From Candidatus Omnitrophota bacterium (GTDB lineage: Bacteria; Ratteibacteria; UBA8468; B48-G9; DTJG01), in contig JAMCZX010000025.1 of assembly GCA_023485205.1 (NCBI GenBank), forward strand, positions 28,436 through 92,435: DNA of 64,000 nt, given 5' to 3'. Below the pieces are notes generated by a model. It worked only from the letters and a program-made list of their open reading frames with translations. It had not been told where the DNA came from and did not search any database. Position numbers and translations under genes: made by a program. Every line of letters begins with the position of its first letter. Within the stretch, counting starts at the first letter, position 1. Below are positions 25,977 through 35,398 of this stretch, in pieces.

Positions 25977-25983
25977 TTCATTA

Positions 25984-26994
25984 CTATTCATTTTGCCGGG
26001 TAAAAGGTATATTCTCAAATTTTACTGTATATGGATTTTCCTGCATGGTAACTGTTAGATTACCCATATTTTGCTGTTGTTTGGCAGAAAATGTAATTTC
26101 CAGCATGGATATTTTTTTTATAGTAAAATTTACGTTATTAAACACCAGAGTGGATTTAATAGGAACCCCCTGATTGGCATTTACACTGAAAAGATTTGAA
26201 TTGGTTGATAATGAACCGAAATTCCCTTCTCCATCCGAGGATACGTTCGTCCCATTCATTGTTGCTGTTGAAGCCGGATAGATATTTCCATATGCATCAA
26301 CAGCCTTTGCAGATAAAATAATAAACATATTATCAGGATTAGAATGATTTGTAATAGTAAGATTGCATGTAACACCTGAATTAGTGAGCTCGCATTTTGT
26401 TAAGGCAAAAAAGAAGCCATAAGATTCCTGTATTTGTATGGCTGGAGGTTTTGACGGGCTACCGGATGGAGTAATTGTTTTTATACCCTGCCCTGCTGTT
26501 AAAAGCGATTCTATGGTTTTGTTTTTATCAAGATTAAAATCAAAATCTGCAAGAATTTTTCCTGTGCTTGTGGAAATAATTCTGACAAAAACCTTGACGC
26601 TATCGCTTAATGGTAAAACGGTTCCTGTAAGTATTGTCTCCACTCCTGCTTTTTGGGCAGCTGTTACAGCAGTGGAAGGGTTTATAAAATCAGAAACCTG
26701 CAAGCCGTTTTTTTTAATGAGGGCATCCATGTAAATTCTGTCAATAACGTTAAATTTATCAGAGGAATTGGCAAGTGATGCAGATAGTTCTTCAGCAATA
26801 AACCGTCCAAGATTTGTAGGGTGTCCCTTAAGGTTGGTAAAATCAATAACAGCGATTGTTTTTATGCCAAGGTTATGTATGGTCTTACTGATAAGAGGGG
26901 AAACGTTTTCTATGCCGCTTTCCAATGCATAAACCGGATAAGAAAACAAAAACAACAAACCGCATATTAAAAAAATCTTATAATAATTTTTCAT
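25984..26994 (-). CDS. Secreted FlgO/CsgG-like protein
   Basis: A 336-residue protein with a signal peptide (FLICGLLFLFSYPVYA, cleavage near residue 23). Residues 45-175 resemble the FlgO/CsgG-like periplasmic fold: IKTIAVIDFTNLKGHPTNLGRFIAEELSASLA, then a VIDR strand, VETILTGTVLPLSDSVKV and STGKILADFDF. The second half (residues about 190-336) is an Ig-like beta domain (ALTKCELTNSGVTCNLTITN). In other bacteria such domains sit in outer-membrane assembly or flagellar-ring proteins. There are no flagellar genes here, so the role is unclear. The binding site before the ATG is weak (GAGTGA). Confidence 0.72.
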   Translation of the reverse strand: MKNYYKIFLICGLLFLFSYPVYALESGIENVSPLISKTIHNLGIKTIAVIDFTNLKGHPTNLGRFIAEELSASLANSSDKFNVIDRIYMDALIKKNGLQVSDFINPSTAVTAAQKAGVETILTGTVLPLSDSVKVFVRIISTSTGKILADFDFNLDKNKTIESLLTAGQGIKTITPSGSPSKPPAIQIQESYGFFFALTKCELTNSGVTCNLTITNHSNPDNMFIILSAKAVDAYGNIYPASTATMNGTNVSSDGEGNFGSLSTNSNLFSVNANQGVPIKSTLVFNNVNFTIKKISMLEITFSAKQQQNMGNLTVTMQENPYTVKFENIPFTRQNE

Positions 26995-27071
26995 GATTCA
27001 CTCAAACAAAGCCTCAAAGACAATCCAAACTTATTTCAAACACCGTTCTACTTGAGTATTTACTTTTTATT

Positions 27072-29726
27072 TTATCTTTTATTCGCATAAATTTCAATAG
27101 AAGTAAGATTGCCAATAAGTTTTTCTTTTTCTTTTGTTAATTCTTCTTTGAGTTTTTTGGTTTGTTCAATTACTTTTTCAGGCGCGCCGGATAAAAATCT
27201 TTCATTGTTCAGTTTATTTTTCACCTGTTCAAGGTTCAGCAAAACCCTGTCTAATTTTTTTTGAATCTTTTCCTTTTCTTTACCTGTATCAATAATGCCT
27301 TCTGTTTCAATGTAAAACCATCCATTATCCCACTTCCTGCTTTGCGGATGCTTTTCAGCCGTTTTTTGAAATTGGGCTTTTGTGAGGAATTCAAGAATCT
27401 TTTTTGTCTCAGAATTTTCTTCCAATAAACCGAGATTATTGAATTTTCCTTTTACCTGTCTGGTGATAGGCAGTCCAAAGTTTGTTTTGATATCCCTTAT
27501 TTCAGTAACAAATTGCTGAAGTTGCTCCATTACGGATATTGTTTCTCCATAAAACAAATTTTCATTATAGAGAGGCCATTTACTTTTTATAATCAGGGAA
27601 CTGTCTGTTTTTACAATTTCCTTGAGTTTATGCCACAATTCTTCAGTGATAAAAGGAACAAATGGATGTAGAATCTTTAAAGACTGGTGGAGGACATATA
27701 ATGAAACAGGGATAACTTTATTACTGAAATATTCTTTATCTGCATCCTCATTATGGATTTTTGAAATTTCAAGATACCAGTCGCAGAACTGGTGCCAGAA
27801 AAATTCATAGATAGTATCTGCTGCTTCACTAAAACGATATTCATCAAGACATTTTGTAATCTCATTTATTCTTATGTTTAAAAGTGTCAGTATCCATTTT
27901 TCAGGAAGTTCCAACTCATTTTCTTTAATCATGGAAAAATCAATTTTGTTTTCCATTTTTTCTCCCGCTTTCAGGGTTACATACCTGTAGGCATTCCATA
28001 CTTTATTGAGGAAATTTCTTCCTTTTAAATAGAAATCATGAGGAAGAAAAACGTCCTGGCCAAATGACGTAAGGGAGATAAGACTGAACCTTAAAGCATC
28101 AGCGCCTGTCTGGTCAATAATTTCTACGGGGTCTATTGCATTTCCCAGTGATTTACTCATTTTTTTACCGGTTTCATCCCTTACTGTTCCATGAATATAA
28201 ACAGAATTAAAAGGACACTTACCTGTGAATTGGTATCCTGCAATGACCATACGGGCAACCCAGAAAAATAAAATTTCCTGGGCAGTTACAAGCGTATCAG
28301 TGGGATAAAAAATCATCAGGTCTTCAGTTTTTTCAGGCCAGCCAAACACTCCAAATGGCCATAGCCATGATGAAAACCACGTATCAAGAACGTCCGTGTC
28401 CTGGGTAATATTTATTGAATTGCATGAGCTGCATTTATCAGGTTTTCCTTCTGAAACGATAATTTCTTTACAGTCCTGGCAATAATAAACAGGCAGCCTG
28501 TGTCCCCACCATATCTGTCTGCTTATACACCAGTCATGAATGTTTTCCAGCCACTGGAGATAAACTTTTTTCCATCTTTCCGGGTAAAAATTTAATTTTC
28601 CTGTTTCTGCAGCTTTTATTGCAGGATTAGCAAGACCTTTCATACTTACGAACCATTGTTCAGAGAGATAAGGTTCTGTGATGGTATCACACCTGTAACA
28701 GTGCCCTACCCTGTTTTGATAGCCTTCAATTTTTTCAATAAGGCCCGTTTGTTTTAGCTCTTCTATGATTTTTTTTCTGCACTCAAACCTGTCCATTCCT
28801 TTAAATTTACCGGCATTTTCATTAATCATGCCTGTTTTGTCCATAATCACCAATGTTTGAAGATTGTGTTTTTTACCAATAATAAAATCATTGGCATCAT
28901 GTCCCGGGGTAACCTTGACTGCACCGGAACCAAATTCTTTTTCCACCATTTCATCCTGTATGATTGGTATTTCCCTGTTAAGGAATGGAAGAACGACTGT
29001 TTTACCTGCCATGTCTTTATACCTTGGGTCCCCGGGATTTACTGCTACTGCAGTGTCGCCGGGCATTGTTTCGGGTCTTGTAGTTGCAACTGTAATATGA
29101 AAGTTTTTACCGGGATAGCGGACATAATAGAGATTGCTGTTTTCATCCCTGTAGATGACTTCTTCGTCTGAAAGAGCAGTAGTGCATCTTGGGCACCAGT
29201 TGATTATCTTTTTTCCGCGGTATATCAATCCTTTTTTATGCAGTCCGACAAAAGCAGTGGTTACGGCTTTTGAAAATCTTTCATCAAGGGTAAAGCAAAT
29301 TTTTTGCCAGTCGCATGAGGCACCAAGTTTTTTCAGCTGGTTAATAATCGTGTTTCCATATCCTTCTCTCCATTTCCATACCTCTTCAATAAATTTTTCT
29401 CTTCCAATGGCGTCTCTTGTTATACCCTTTTTTCTTAATTTTCTTTCAACCACGTTCTGCGTTGCAATTCCTGCATGGTCTGTCCCCGGCACCCAGAGAG
29501 CATCAAAACCCTGCATTCGTTTCCATCTTATCAGAACGTCCTGGATTGTATTGTTCAGAGCGTGGCCTATATGAAGATAGCCTGTAACGTTGGGTGGAGG
29601 CATTACAATAACATAAGATTTTTCATGTTTTTCCGGTGAAACATCCACATGAAAAACATTTTCTTTTTCCCAGACCTTATACCAGTAGTCTTCACAAATT
29701 TTCGGGTTATATTTTTCAGATATCAT
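27072..29726 (-). CDS. valS: Valyl-tRNA synthetase
   Basis: ValS charges tRNA-Val. The 884 residues show the class I signatures PPPNVTGYLHIGHALN (HIGH motif, about residues 42-57) and KKMSKSLGNAIDP (KMSKS, near 525), with the editing domain between them. The C-terminal coiled-coil arm (for example KIQKKLDRVLLNLEQVKNKL) is typical of bacterial ValS. It is the last gene of the tgt-yajC-larC-valS unit and begins 24 bases after larC. I see no T-box-like leader, as expected for an internal operon gene. The binding site before its ATG is poor. Confidence 0.96.
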   Translation of the reverse strand: MISEKYNPKICEDYWYKVWEKENVFHVDVSPEKHEKSYVIVMPPPNVTGYLHIGHALNNTIQDVLIRWKRMQGFDALWVPGTDHAGIATQNVVERKLRKKGITRDAIGREKFIEEVWKWREGYGNTIINQLKKLGASCDWQKICFTLDERFSKAVTTAFVGLHKKGLIYRGKKIINWCPRCTTALSDEEVIYRDENSNLYYVRYPGKNFHITVATTRPETMPGDTAVAVNPGDPRYKDMAGKTVVLPFLNREIPIIQDEMVEKEFGSGAVKVTPGHDANDFIIGKKHNLQTLVIMDKTGMINENAGKFKGMDRFECRKKIIEELKQTGLIEKIEGYQNRVGHCYRCDTITEPYLSEQWFVSMKGLANPAIKAAETGKLNFYPERWKKVYLQWLENIHDWCISRQIWWGHRLPVYYCQDCKEIIVSEGKPDKCSSCNSINITQDTDVLDTWFSSWLWPFGVFGWPEKTEDLMIFYPTDTLVTAQEILFFWVARMVIAGYQFTGKCPFNSVYIHGTVRDETGKKMSKSLGNAIDPVEIIDQTGADALRFSLISLTSFGQDVFLPHDFYLKGRNFLNKVWNAYRYVTLKAGEKMENKIDFSMIKENELELPEKWILTLLNIRINEITKCLDEYRFSEAADTIYEFFWHQFCDWYLEISKIHNEDADKEYFSNKVIPVSLYVLHQSLKILHPFVPFITEELWHKLKEIVKTDSSLIIKSKWPLYNENLFYGETISVMEQLQQFVTEIRDIKTNFGLPITRQVKGKFNNLGLLEENSETKKILEFLTKAQFQKTAEKHPQSRKWDNGWFYIETEGIIDTGKEKEKIQKKLDRVLLNLEQVKNKLNNERFLSGAPEKVIEQTKKLKEELTKEKEKLIGNLTSIEIYANKR

Positions 29727-29750
29727 TTTTTATATTCTTATTTTAAAATT

Positions 29751-30887
29751 TCAGAAATTAAATTTTTTCATTATTTCCGAAAGGACCTTTTTCAAAGGCA
29801 TATTTTGTTCTGCTGCAATTTTTTTACATACCTCATATTCAGGAGATATGTTTACGATCTTTTCATTGAAATAACCTACTTTTATGGGAATTTCCCCAAT
29901 GGCTGTTTTTATTATTTTCTCCTCTCTTTTTAAAGGGTACCTTTCTTCTTTCCTGTATCTGATGCCGATACTGGAGGTTTCCTTGAAAACAATTTCCATC
30001 AGGGAATCTTTTTTATCAGGAAAGCACAGTATTCTCAGGTTGAACATGGGTCTTGATTTTTTTGTCATTCCTGTAAAAAATGATACTTCAAGAGCACCCT
30101 GTTTATAAAGTTTTTCCATAAGGTGTTCAAAAATTACCGGATTCATGTCATCTATGGAAGTTTCAATAATGCCGAGATTTTCACGTATTTCTTCATTGCA
30201 TTCCCCGTAGGAAAAAAGAACTGTATTGGGTTGAATTTTTTCATTTGTTCCCGTTCCATAAGAGCTGTCTATAATTTTCATTGGAGGGGTATCACTGAAT
30301 TCATCCACGATTCCTTTTATGATTGCCATTCCCGTGGGGGTTGTAATTTCAAATGGTCCGTTTTTAAAATTAACGGGTAAGCCTTTTGATATTTCAATTG
30401 TTGCAGGAGCAGGTTTGGCAAGTCCCACAGGGGAAGAATAGATTTTTTCAATCTTCAAAAAATCAAGAAGAATAACCACAGAGGCAATTTCAACAAGAGC
30501 ATCGGTTTGTCCAACCTGATGAAAATGAATTTTATCCAGAGGTTCCTTATGAATTTTAGATTCAGCTTTTGCAATAATGCTGAATATTTCAAGTATTTTA
30601 CTCTTCACGGATTTTTTAAAGTTACTGGTTTCAAATATTTTTTTTATTTCAGTATAGGAGTTTGGTTTTTCCCTGTTTTTTAAGGAAACAATAAACTGGT
30701 TCGCTGAAAAAGAATGAGATGAAGGTAATTCTCTTTTGACAGGAATAAGTTTTATTTCATATATATTGGATAATGATATTTTTTTTAACTCTTTTTCAAG
30801 AAATTTACAACCACATATTCCTGCAATAGAGGCAGCAAGCATATCACCTGCGCAACCGTTTTGAACGTTAAAATATCCGGCTGTCAT
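29751..30887 (-). CDS. larC: Nickel pincer cofactor biosynthesis protein LarC
   Basis: LarC is the CTP-dependent nickel insertase that completes the nickel-pincer nucleotide cofactor of lactate racemase and related epimerases. The 378-residue protein starts YFNVQNGCAGDMLAASIAG, the family's GxxGDM segment, and has IHFHQVGQTDALVEI (usually HxHEVG, here HFHQVG) and the TPTGMAIIKGIVD block. In some lactobacilli larC is split by a programmed frameshift; here it is one continuous frame. No larB, larE or larA gene is present in the window. It starts right after yajC with TAAGGGA as binding site. Confidence 0.88.
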   Translation of the reverse strand: MTAGYFNVQNGCAGDMLAASIAGICGCKFLEKELKKISLSNIYEIKLIPVKRELPSSHSFSANQFIVSLKNREKPNSYTEIKKIFETSNFKKSVKSKILEIFSIIAKAESKIHKEPLDKIHFHQVGQTDALVEIASVVILLDFLKIEKIYSSPVGLAKPAPATIEISKGLPVNFKNGPFEITTPTGMAIIKGIVDEFSDTPPMKIIDSSYGTGTNEKIQPNTVLFSYGECNEEIRENLGIIETSIDDMNPVIFEHLMEKLYKQGALEVSFFTGMTKKSRPMFNLRILCFPDKKDSLMEIVFKETSSIGIRYRKEERYPLKREEKIIKTAIGEIPIKVGYFNEKIVNISPEYEVCKKIAAEQNMPLKKVLSEIMKKFNF

Positions 30888-30895
30888 TTTTTCCC

Positions 30896-31186
30896 TTAGG
30901 GAATAAAGATTTGAGATATGGAGGTTTTTACGACGTCTACTTTTACGTTTTCAGCAATTTTTAAAGAAACAATCTTACCCTTGATTTCTTCAATCTGTCC
31001 TATCATCCCGCCGATGGTAATTACCCTGTCGCCTCTTTTAAGGTTATCCAGCACTTCTCTTCTCTGTTTTTCTTTTTTTTGCTGGGGAAGGATAAGAAGA
31101 AAATAAAAAATCGCAAATATAATAATAAGTGGTAAAAGACTTAAAAATCCCGTGCTTAAAGTTGGTGCCTGTCCTGTTGTTCCCAT
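30896..31186 (-). CDS. yajC: Preprotein translocase subunit YajC
   Basis: A 96-residue protein with one N-terminal membrane helix (LLPLIIIFAIFYFLLILPQ) followed by the family's basic KKEKQRREVLDNLKRGDRVITIGGMIGQI segment. YajC associates with SecDF and the Sec translocon. It follows tgt, the usual neighbour in bacteria, but secD and secF are not next in line. larC and valS take their place. Confidence 0.93.
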   Translation of the reverse strand: MGTTGQAPTLSTGFLSLLPLIIIFAIFYFLLILPQQKKEKQRREVLDNLKRGDRVITIGGMIGQIEEIKGKIVSLKIAENVKVDVVKTSISQIFIP

Positions 31187-31240
31187 ATTTTTCTCCTTGT
31201 TAATTTCTTGTATATTTGTAATATATTATCATAAATTTTA

Positions 31241-32353
31241 TCAAATACTAAATTTTTTATAATTTTCCAAAAATGTGTTTTTAAATTCCACAAAAGTTCC
31301 GTCTTCTATGTTTTTTTGAATTTTCTCCATAAATCTGCATAAAAAGTATAGATTATGATAAGAATTAAGTCTCATTCCCAGAAACTCTCTTGCATTAAAT
31401 AAGTGTCTTAAATATGCTTTGCTGTAATTCCTGCATACAAAACAACTGCAATCTTCATCAAGCGGGGAAAAATCGTTTTTATATAATGCATTTTTTACGT
31501 TAAATTTGCCTTTCCATGAAAGAGTCGTTCCTGTTCTTGCTATGCGGGTTGGCATCCCGCAGTCAAAAACGTCTATACCTCTATTAACCATTTCAATTAT
31601 CTGTTCAGGCATTCCCAGTCCCATAAAATATTTTGTTTTTGACCCGGGAATGACAGAACTTAAAAAATCAACTGTTTTTACGGTTTCTTCCCATGGTTCG
31701 CCTATACTTAATCCTCCTATACCATATCCTGCGAAACCAATGGATTCAAGTTCTTCAAGGGATTTTTTTCTTAATTCAGGATAAGACCCTCCCTGAATAA
31801 TTCCCCATAGAACCTGCTCCGGTTGTTTATGAAAATCTTTACATTTTTTAGCCCACTGTGTTGTTTTATGGACACTTTCTTGTACTTCTTCATAATCGTT
31901 CCAGTTTTTCGGGCAATAGTCAAAAGCCATAATTATGTCTGCTCCTATTTTCTCCTGTATTTCCATGCTGGACTCCGGTGAAAAAAAATGTTGGGAGCCA
32001 TCAACCATGGATTTAAAAATTACCCCATTTTCCTGTATTTTTACACCCTCAAGACTAAAAATCTGAAAGCCGCCGCTATCTGTTACAATTGCGCCATTCC
32101 AGTTCATAAACCTATGCAGAGAACCTGTTTTTTTTATTGTTTCAGTCCCTGGTTTAAGATATAAATGATAGGCATTTGCTATCAGCATTTGATAGCCCAT
32201 TTCCTTGATATCCTCTGATGATAAGGTTTTCACTGTTGCGTATGTTGCAACAGGCATAAAACAGGGGGTTTTTATTTTTCCATGAGGAGTTAGAATTTCA
32301 CCCGCCCGTGCTTTTGTATTTTGACATTTTGATATTATTTTAAATCCAGGCAT
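31241..32353 (-). CDS. tgt: Queuine tRNA-ribosyltransferase
   Basis: Tgt exchanges guanine 34 of GUN-anticodon tRNAs for preQ1, on the way to queuosine. The 370-residue form has the active-site segment GAIVTDSGGFQIFSL, GADIIMAFDYCP, GGLSIGEPW, FDCGMPTRIARTG (nucleophile Asp region) and the zinc site beginning CSCFVCRNYSKAYLRHL. The open frame extends to 32416. I start at the ATG at 32353 because GAAAGAGAG precedes it, the family N-terminus begins there, and a TATAAT at 32405-32410 would put the transcript start downstream of the longer form. Confidence 0.95.
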   Translation of the reverse strand: MPGFKIISKCQNTKARAGEILTPHGKIKTPCFMPVATYATVKTLSSEDIKEMGYQMLIANAYHLYLKPGTETIKKTGSLHRFMNWNGAIVTDSGGFQIFSLEGVKIQENGVIFKSMVDGSQHFFSPESSMEIQEKIGADIIMAFDYCPKNWNDYEEVQESVHKTTQWAKKCKDFHKQPEQVLWGIIQGGSYPELRKKSLEELESIGFAGYGIGGLSIGEPWEETVKTVDFLSSVIPGSKTKYFMGLGMPEQIIEMVNRGIDVFDCGMPTRIARTGTTLSWKGKFNVKNALYKNDFSPLDEDCSCFVCRNYSKAYLRHLFNAREFLGMRLNSYHNLYFLCRFMEKIQKNIEDGTFVEFKNTFLENYKKFSI

Positions 32354-32404
32354 TATTGCTCTCTTTCGTGAAAGTTTAATCTTTCCCATTTTTTTATTTT
32401 TTAT

Positions 32405-32410
32405 ATTATA
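32405..32410 (-). promoter_or_regulatory. -10 element for the tgt operon
   Basis: A perfect TATAAT on the minus strand about 50 bases before the chosen tgt start. No recognisable -35 lies at the normal distance. It is 20 bases from a divergent extended -10 element, so the two promoters may exclude each other. Confidence 0.4.
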
Positions 32411-32426
32411 TAGCATAACTTAATTA

Positions 32427-32435
32427 TGTTATAAT
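32427..32435 (+). promoter_or_regulatory. Extended -10 promoter of the GH127 operon
   Basis: TGTTATAAT on the plus strand: perfect -10 hexamer (32430-32435) with upstream TG. The expected start near 32442 leaves a leader of about 64 bases to the ATG at 32506. The nine bases are identical to the element at 53970-53978 ahead of the secreted jelly-roll protein. Confidence 0.5.
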
Positions 32436-32505
32436 AAAACATAAAGTAAAAGCTGAAAACCTAATTTTATTTTTTACAGAACCGTGTTTTACGATAGGAG
32501 AAAAT

Positions 32506-34374
32506 ATGGTATCAGTAAATCATAAAGATGTTGTTATAAATGATAAATTCTGGTCTTCCCGCATAAATGTAAATAGAAAAAAAACTATACCCCATATATA
32601 TAAACAATTGGAGAAAACCGGAAGAATTGATGCTTTCAAACTTAACAAAAATTCACCTATGCACATTTTTTGGGATAGTGATGTGTATAAATGGATTGAA
32701 GCAGCCAGCTATAGTCTTACTACCCACACTGACATTCAAATTGATTCGATGTTAAACCATATAGTTAACCTGATAGTTCAAGCACAACAGCCGGATGGCT
32801 ATCTTAATACTTATTTGATAGCAAAAGAGCCGGAAAATCGATGGAAAAATTTGCGTGATAACCATGAACTTTATACTGCAGGTCATCTTATAGAATCTGC
32901 AGTAGCACATTACCAATATACCGGTAAAAACGTACTTCTTGATGTTGCATGCCGTTTTGCTGATTACATAGAAACTGTTTTTGGTAGAGGGGATAATAAA
33001 AAGCCGGGTTATTGTGGCCACCCGGAAATTGAATTAGCTTTGGTGAGACTTTACCGCACTACAGGAGAGAAAAGATATTTAAATTTAAGTAAATATTTTG
33101 TGGAACAAAGAGGGCAAAAGCCATATTATTTTAAAGAAGAAGCCATAGCCCGAGGTGAAGACCTTAAAAAATGGTACTCATGGGAAACAGAAAACTATGC
33201 TATTTTTCAGGCACATCTTCCGGTCCGGCAGCAATATGAAGCCTCAGGCCATGCAGTACGAGCTGCCTATCTTTATTCAGCAATGGCAGATATGGCTCTG
33301 GAAACAAAAGACATTTCACTTTTTAAAGCATGTGATAGGTTATGGGAAAATATTGTTATAAAAAAAATGTATATCACAGGAGGTATTGGTTCAAGTAAAA
33401 ATGGTGAAAAATTTACTTCTAATTATGATTTACCAAATGAAGAGGCTTATTGTGAAATCTGTGCTTCTATCGGACTTATGCTATTCAGTCATAGAATGTT
33501 AAGTCTGAATTGTGATAGAAAATATGCTGATGTAATGGAAAAAGCACTCTACAATGGTATTCTTAGCGGAGTTTCTCTGAATGGAACAAGGTTTTTCTAT
33601 GTTAACCCTTTAACCAGTTTAGGAAATCATCATAGGCAGGAATGGTTTGATTGCGCTTGTTGCCCGCCTAACATAGCCCGTATTTTAGCCTCTTTAGGCC
33701 AATATATTTATTCCCAGAACAAAAATAATATTATAGTCCATCTTTATATTGGAAGCAGTGCCGGTTTTAACATAAAGAATCAAAAAATTATTTTAAAACA
33801 GAAAACTGATTATCCATGGAATGGTATGATTGGATTTACGTTTAAAATGGAGAAATCAGCATATTTTGGTTTAAAACTCCGGATTCCCGGTTGGTCTCAA
33901 AAAGCAAAATTAAACATAAATGGGGTTTCAGTAAAAGTAGCAGAAAATTTAGAAAAAGGTTATATCCATTTAGAACGGAACTGGCAAAATAACGATACAA
34001 TCACTCTTGAATTTGACATGCCCATAATAATGATACAGGCACACCCTGACGTAAGACAGGATATTGGATATTGCGCCTTACAAAGAGGGCCGGTTGTATA
34101 TTGTATGGAAGAAGTGGACAATAATGTCCCTTTGCACAGGATTATACTGAATGAAAAAAACAAATATTCTGCTGTTATAAAACATAATTTATTAGGTGGG
34201 ATAGTTACTATCCGGGGAAAATCTGAAGTTGTAGATGATGCAGGTTGGAATGAAATGCTTTACAAACCACTAACTAAAGAAAAATTTAAACAAATCAAAG
34301 TAACTGCTGTACCGTATTATACCTGGGATAATCGTAAACAAGGTCAAATGCGTGTATGGTTTAGATATAAATGA
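32506..34374 (+). CDS. Beta-L-arabinofuranosidase, GH127 family
   Basis: A 622-residue cytoplasmic enzyme (no signal peptide) of the GH127 type, which releases L-arabinofuranose from beta-linked arabino-oligosaccharides. The first 420 residues form an alpha/alpha barrel (HELYTAGHLIESAVAHYQYTG), followed by beta-sandwich domains. Residues matching the studied Bifidobacterium enzyme are E317 and C319 (YCEICASIG) and C385/C386 (CACCPPN) for the zinc site and cysteine nucleophile, and E301 (NGEKF) as acid/base. The catalytic set is therefore intact. AGGAG precedes the ATG. It is the first gene of an operon with an SDR and a DHDPS-family gene; a related GH146-type specificity is possible. Confidence 0.9.
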   Translation: MVSVNHKDVVINDKFWSSRINVNRKKTIPHIYKQLEKTGRIDAFKLNKNSPMHIFWDSDVYKWIEAASYSLTTHTDIQIDSMLNHIVNLIVQAQQPDGYLNTYLIAKEPENRWKNLRDNHELYTAGHLIESAVAHYQYTGKNVLLDVACRFADYIETVFGRGDNKKPGYCGHPEIELALVRLYRTTGEKRYLNLSKYFVEQRGQKPYYFKEEAIARGEDLKKWYSWETENYAIFQAHLPVRQQYEASGHAVRAAYLYSAMADMALETKDISLFKACDRLWENIVIKKMYITGGIGSSKNGEKFTSNYDLPNEEAYCEICASIGLMLFSHRMLSLNCDRKYADVMEKALYNGILSGVSLNGTRFFYVNPLTSLGNHHRQEWFDCACCPPNIARILASLGQYIYSQNKNNIIVHLYIGSSAGFNIKNQKIILKQKTDYPWNGMIGFTFKMEKSAYFGLKLRIPGWSQKAKLNINGVSVKVAENLEKGYIHLERNWQNNDTITLEFDMPIIMIQAHPDVRQDIGYCALQRGPVVYCMEEVDNNVPLHRIILNEKNKYSAVIKHNLLGGIVTIRGKSEVVDDAGWNEMLYKPLTKEKFKQIKVTAVPYYTWDNRKQGQMRVWFRYK

Positions 34375-35396
34375 AAAAACTCAATCTTATAAATAATCTT
34401 GAAGAACTTGAAGAAAATCTCTCAAAGCCATCACAAAGAGTAATTGATACCATGGCAGATATTAAAGGAAATATTTTAATTCTTGGTGCTTCAGGTAAAA
34501 TTGGACCTACACTGACAAGAATGATTAAAAAGGCAGTAGGTGAATCCAAAAAGGTTATCGGCGTTGCAAAATTCTCTGATGAAACCATAAGAAAAAAACT
34601 GGAAAAATATAGAATTGAAACTATAAAATGCAACCTGCTGGATAGAGAAAATTTTGATAAACTGCCTGATGCAGAAAATATTATTTATCTTGTTGGTATG
34701 AAATTTGGTTCTGTTAACAATGAACCGTTAACATGGGCAGTAAATACAGGACTTCCGTCTTTAGTGATTGATAAATATAGACATTCCAAAATCATTGTTT
34801 TATCAACAGGGAATATTTATCCTTTTGTGTCAGTTAAAAGCAGAGGTTCAATAGAAACAGATACTCCGGAACCCGTTGGAGAATACGCCCAGTCATGTTT
34901 TGGAAGAGAAAGAATATGCCAATATTTTTCTGAAAAATATAAAACTCCTATGACTATAATAAGATTAAATTATGCTGTTGAATTAAGGTATGGTGTTTTA
35001 TTTGATATAGCGATGAAAGTAAAAAAAGGTATTCCTATAGATTTAAGTACAGGATATGTAAATGTAATCTGGCAGACAGATGCAAATAGAGGTATTCTAT
35101 TAAGTTTTCAGGCATGTTCCAGTTCACCTGAAATCCTGAATCTTACCGGACCCGATATTATTTCTATAAAAAAAATCGCTATAAGATTTGGAGAAATTTT
35201 TAATAAACAGGTCATATTCAAAAATATTGAAGAAGAAACATGTTTGCTTTCAAATGCAAAAAAATTTTTTGATTTATTTGGTTATCCGGAAACAACACTT
35301 GAAACAATGATTACATCTATTGCCCATTGGATAAAAATTGGTGGACAATCTTATAATAAACCGACATATTTTGAAAAGAGAAATGGTAAATTTTAG
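34371..35396 (+). CDS. NAD-dependent epimerase/dehydratase (SDR) with altered active site
   Basis: A 341-residue extended SDR. The nucleotide-binding motif is ILILGASGKIGPTL (residues 35-48), and NIIYLVGMKFG and VLSTGNIYPF follow. The catalytic tetrad normally ends YxxxK, but here the segment is GEYAQSCFGRER, so Y172 is followed by C176 in place of lysine. The enzyme may therefore be an unusual epimerase/dehydratase or use another residue. It overlaps GH127 by four bases and is followed two bases later by a DHDPS-family gene, suggesting steps on the released sugar or its acid. Confidence 0.82.
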   Translation: MKKLNLINNLEELEENLSKPSQRVIDTMADIKGNILILGASGKIGPTLTRMIKKAVGESKKVIGVAKFSDETIRKKLEKYRIETIKCNLLDRENFDKLPDAENIIYLVGMKFGSVNNEPLTWAVNTGLPSLVIDKYRHSKIIVLSTGNIYPFVSVKSRGSIETDTPEPVGEYAQSCFGRERICQYFSEKYKTPMTIIRLNYAVELRYGVLFDIAMKVKKGIPIDLSTGYVNVIWQTDANRGILLSFQACSSSPEILNLTGPDIISIKKIAIRFGEIFNKQVIFKNIEEETCLLSNAKKFFDLFGYPETTLETMITSIAHWIKIGGQSYNKPTYFEKRNGKF

Positions 35397-35398
35397 AA

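Noticed and set aside
27072..29800. T-box regulation of valS.
   Set aside because: Only 24 bases separate larC and valS, too short for a T-box leader; valS is an internal operon gene.
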